Shown: positions 31,484-32,402 of the stretch, one piece after another
Position numbering within the stretch: position 1 is the stretch's first letter
How the letters are laid out: each line of letters starts with the position of its first letter
DNA from: Oscillospiraceae bacterium
GTDB lineage: Bacteria; Bacillota; Clostridia; Oscillospirales; CAG-272
NCBI GenBank assembly: GCA_015064025.1
Contig: SVSZ01000015.1
Location: 1-32,402, forward strand
DNA length: 32,402 nucleotides
Reading direction: 5' to 3'
Translations under genes and position numbers: made by a program
The notes under the pieces: generated by a model
What the model was told of the DNA's origin: nothing
Database searches by the model: none
The model's input: only the letters and a program-made list of their open reading frames with translations

Positions 31484-31512
31484 ATTATAACACATCCTTT
31501 TTCCTTTTGCAA
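31484..31512 (-). promoter_or_regulatory. Promoter of the riboswitch-symporter transcript
   Basis: On the minus strand TTGCAA (31507-31512) and TATAAT (31484-31489) are spaced by 17 nt. Transcription would begin about 27 nt before the first aptamer. Confidence 0.85.
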
Positions 31513-31553
31513 TAGTTTTTCTCATTTTTTGTAAAATTATGAAAATAAAAAAC

Positions 31554-31582
31554 TTTACAACGCATCAACTTCGTGTTATAAT
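31554..31582 (+). promoter_or_regulatory. Promoter of the GH39 gene
   Basis: TTTACA (31554-31559) and a perfect TATAAT (31577-31582) are spaced by 17 nt, 30 nt before the start codon. Confidence 0.8.
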
Positions 31583-31611
31583 ATAAAAAAAACCAAGTGG
31601 AGATGAAGAGC

Positions 31612-32402
31612 ATGATAAAAATAGGTAACAAAATTATAAAAAAGCAAGAAAATTTTTGGAATGCGGCACTGTTTCACCCCACCGATGCCATAGAGGATCC
31701 CTGGGGAAAAAGGATCATTGACCGTCTCGCCGCGGACAAAGCGATACATACCTTAAGAATATACGCCATGCTTGAGGATATCGTTTACATCGATGAGGAC
31801 GGCAAGCTGTGCTACGATTTTCGCATCAGTGATCTGCGCCTTGATTATCTCACCTCTCTCGGCTTCAAGCTTCTCATCGCCTATGCGGGCATGCCCGATT
31901 GCATCGCCGAAACCCTTACCAACAAAAGCAGCATGTCCAAGAACAAAACCCGATACAAGGGAAAAATGTGGAACACCTCCATACCTCGCGATTACGCCCT
32001 TTGGGAGGAGGTCTGCTACGAATATACAAAGCACAACATAGAAAGATACGGTGAGGATGTCGTCGCGCAGTGGCAATTCCAATGCTTCAACGAATCTGAC
32101 GTAGCCGCTTTCTTTATGGGAGACGTTCACGAAGACAATTGGGAGCCGAGATGCGACGAATACTGCAAGCTGTACGAAGCCTACGAGCGTGGAATCAGAC
32201 GAGCGTCCGAAAAAATGACGATCGGCGGTCCCGCCCTCGCCCACAGACAGGATTTCTTCGGCAGATTTCTTGATTACGTCAAGGAAAGATCCCTGCGCCT
32301 TGACTTTATCTCAGTGCATAATTACGGTGTCATGCCCGAGGAGCTCAACGACCGTTCGAAATTCATCACGGTCGCCAATAACGTAAAGAGGCAGGGAAAG
32401 TA
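31612..32402 (+). CDS. GH39-like glycoside hydrolase, 3' end cut by window
   Basis: 263 codons are visible before the right edge. The reading begins MIKIGNKIIKKQENFWNAAL and shows a TIM-barrel enzyme: HTLRIYAMLEDIVYI, then DYLTSLGFKLLIAYAGMP, then the probable acid/base Glu161 in CFNESD (the place of the Asn-Glu pair in clan A enzymes), GGPALAH and DFISVHNYG. These blocks match family 39 beta-xylosidase-like enzymes. The nucleophile would lie beyond the window. I chose the ATG at 31612, with GGAG 9 nt upstream; the ATG at 31603 directly abuts that site and is unlikely. There is no signal peptide, so it is cytoplasmic. The substrate is likely an oligosaccharide, but exact specificity is open. 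Confidence 0.82.
   Translation, partial: MIKIGNKIIKKQENFWNAALFHPTDAIEDPWGKRIIDRLAADKAIHTLRIYAMLEDIVYIDEDGKLCYDFRISDLRLDYLTSLGFKLLIAYAGMPDCIAETLTNKSSMSKNKTRYKGKMWNTSIPRDYALWEEVCYEYTKHNIERYGEDVVAQWQFQCFNESDVAAFFMGDVHEDNWEPRCDEYCKLYEAYERGIRRASEKMTIGGPALAHRQDFFGRFLDYVKERSLRLDFISVHNYGVMPEELNDRSKFITVANNVKRQGK

Overview
The window looks like a chromosomal segment of an anaerobic Clostridia-type Bacillota (Firmicutes), probably an uncultured gut lineage. The grounds are consensus sigma-A promoters (TTGACA/TATAAT, mostly 17-nt spacers), GGAGG-type ribosome binding sites, U-tract hairpin terminators, a strictly anaerobic glycyl radical enzyme with its activase, an ECF-type vitamin transporter component next to a type III pantothenate kinase, and a tandem glycine riboswitch. 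Species cannot be fixed from sequence reading alone.

Layout. 1-188: start of a RelE/ParE-like toxin gene with its own operator-bearing promoter. 385-2511: divergent queA (queuosine tRNA modification) and dapA (lysine/peptidoglycan precursor synthesis), whose -10 boxes overlap. 2567-10245: rpoB-rpoC on the minus strand, unusual in having neither rplJ-rplL upstream nor ribosomal protein genes downstream. 10610-13690: lacZ-type GH2 beta-galactosidase. 13864-16008: recG, divergent from lacZ. 16156-16371: small DUF378-type membrane protein. 16463-18291: two-component system (response regulator then histidine kinase, overlapping by 4 nt). 18425-21438: operon of a short glycyl radical enzyme of unknown substrate, its radical-SAM activase and a damaged small gene. 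21663-21946: a 284-bp element with terminal inverted repeats that resemble the 3' part of a tRNA. 22016-24372: TetR regulator and acyl-CoA synthetase-like protein behind a palindromic operator. 24484-26876: divergent heparinase II/III-like lyase and flavin reductase, with five TGTAAA boxes between them. 26982-29687: ECF S component (probably pantothenate), coaX and an MFS transporter. 29764-31512: glycine-riboswitch-controlled alanine/glycine symporter. 31612-end: truncated GH39 glycosidase.

How it fits together. Housekeeping genes (queA, dapA, rpoBC, recG, coaX) alternate with carbohydrate genes (lacZ, heparinase-like lyase, GH39) that suggest growth on host or plant glycans, apparently with intracellular processing because none shows a signal peptide. 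The least explained parts are the glycyl radical operon with its Cys-Trp-Glu active-site motif, and the tRNA-like inverted-repeat element beside it. All assignments rest on reading translated motifs and base patterns; no database search was run.
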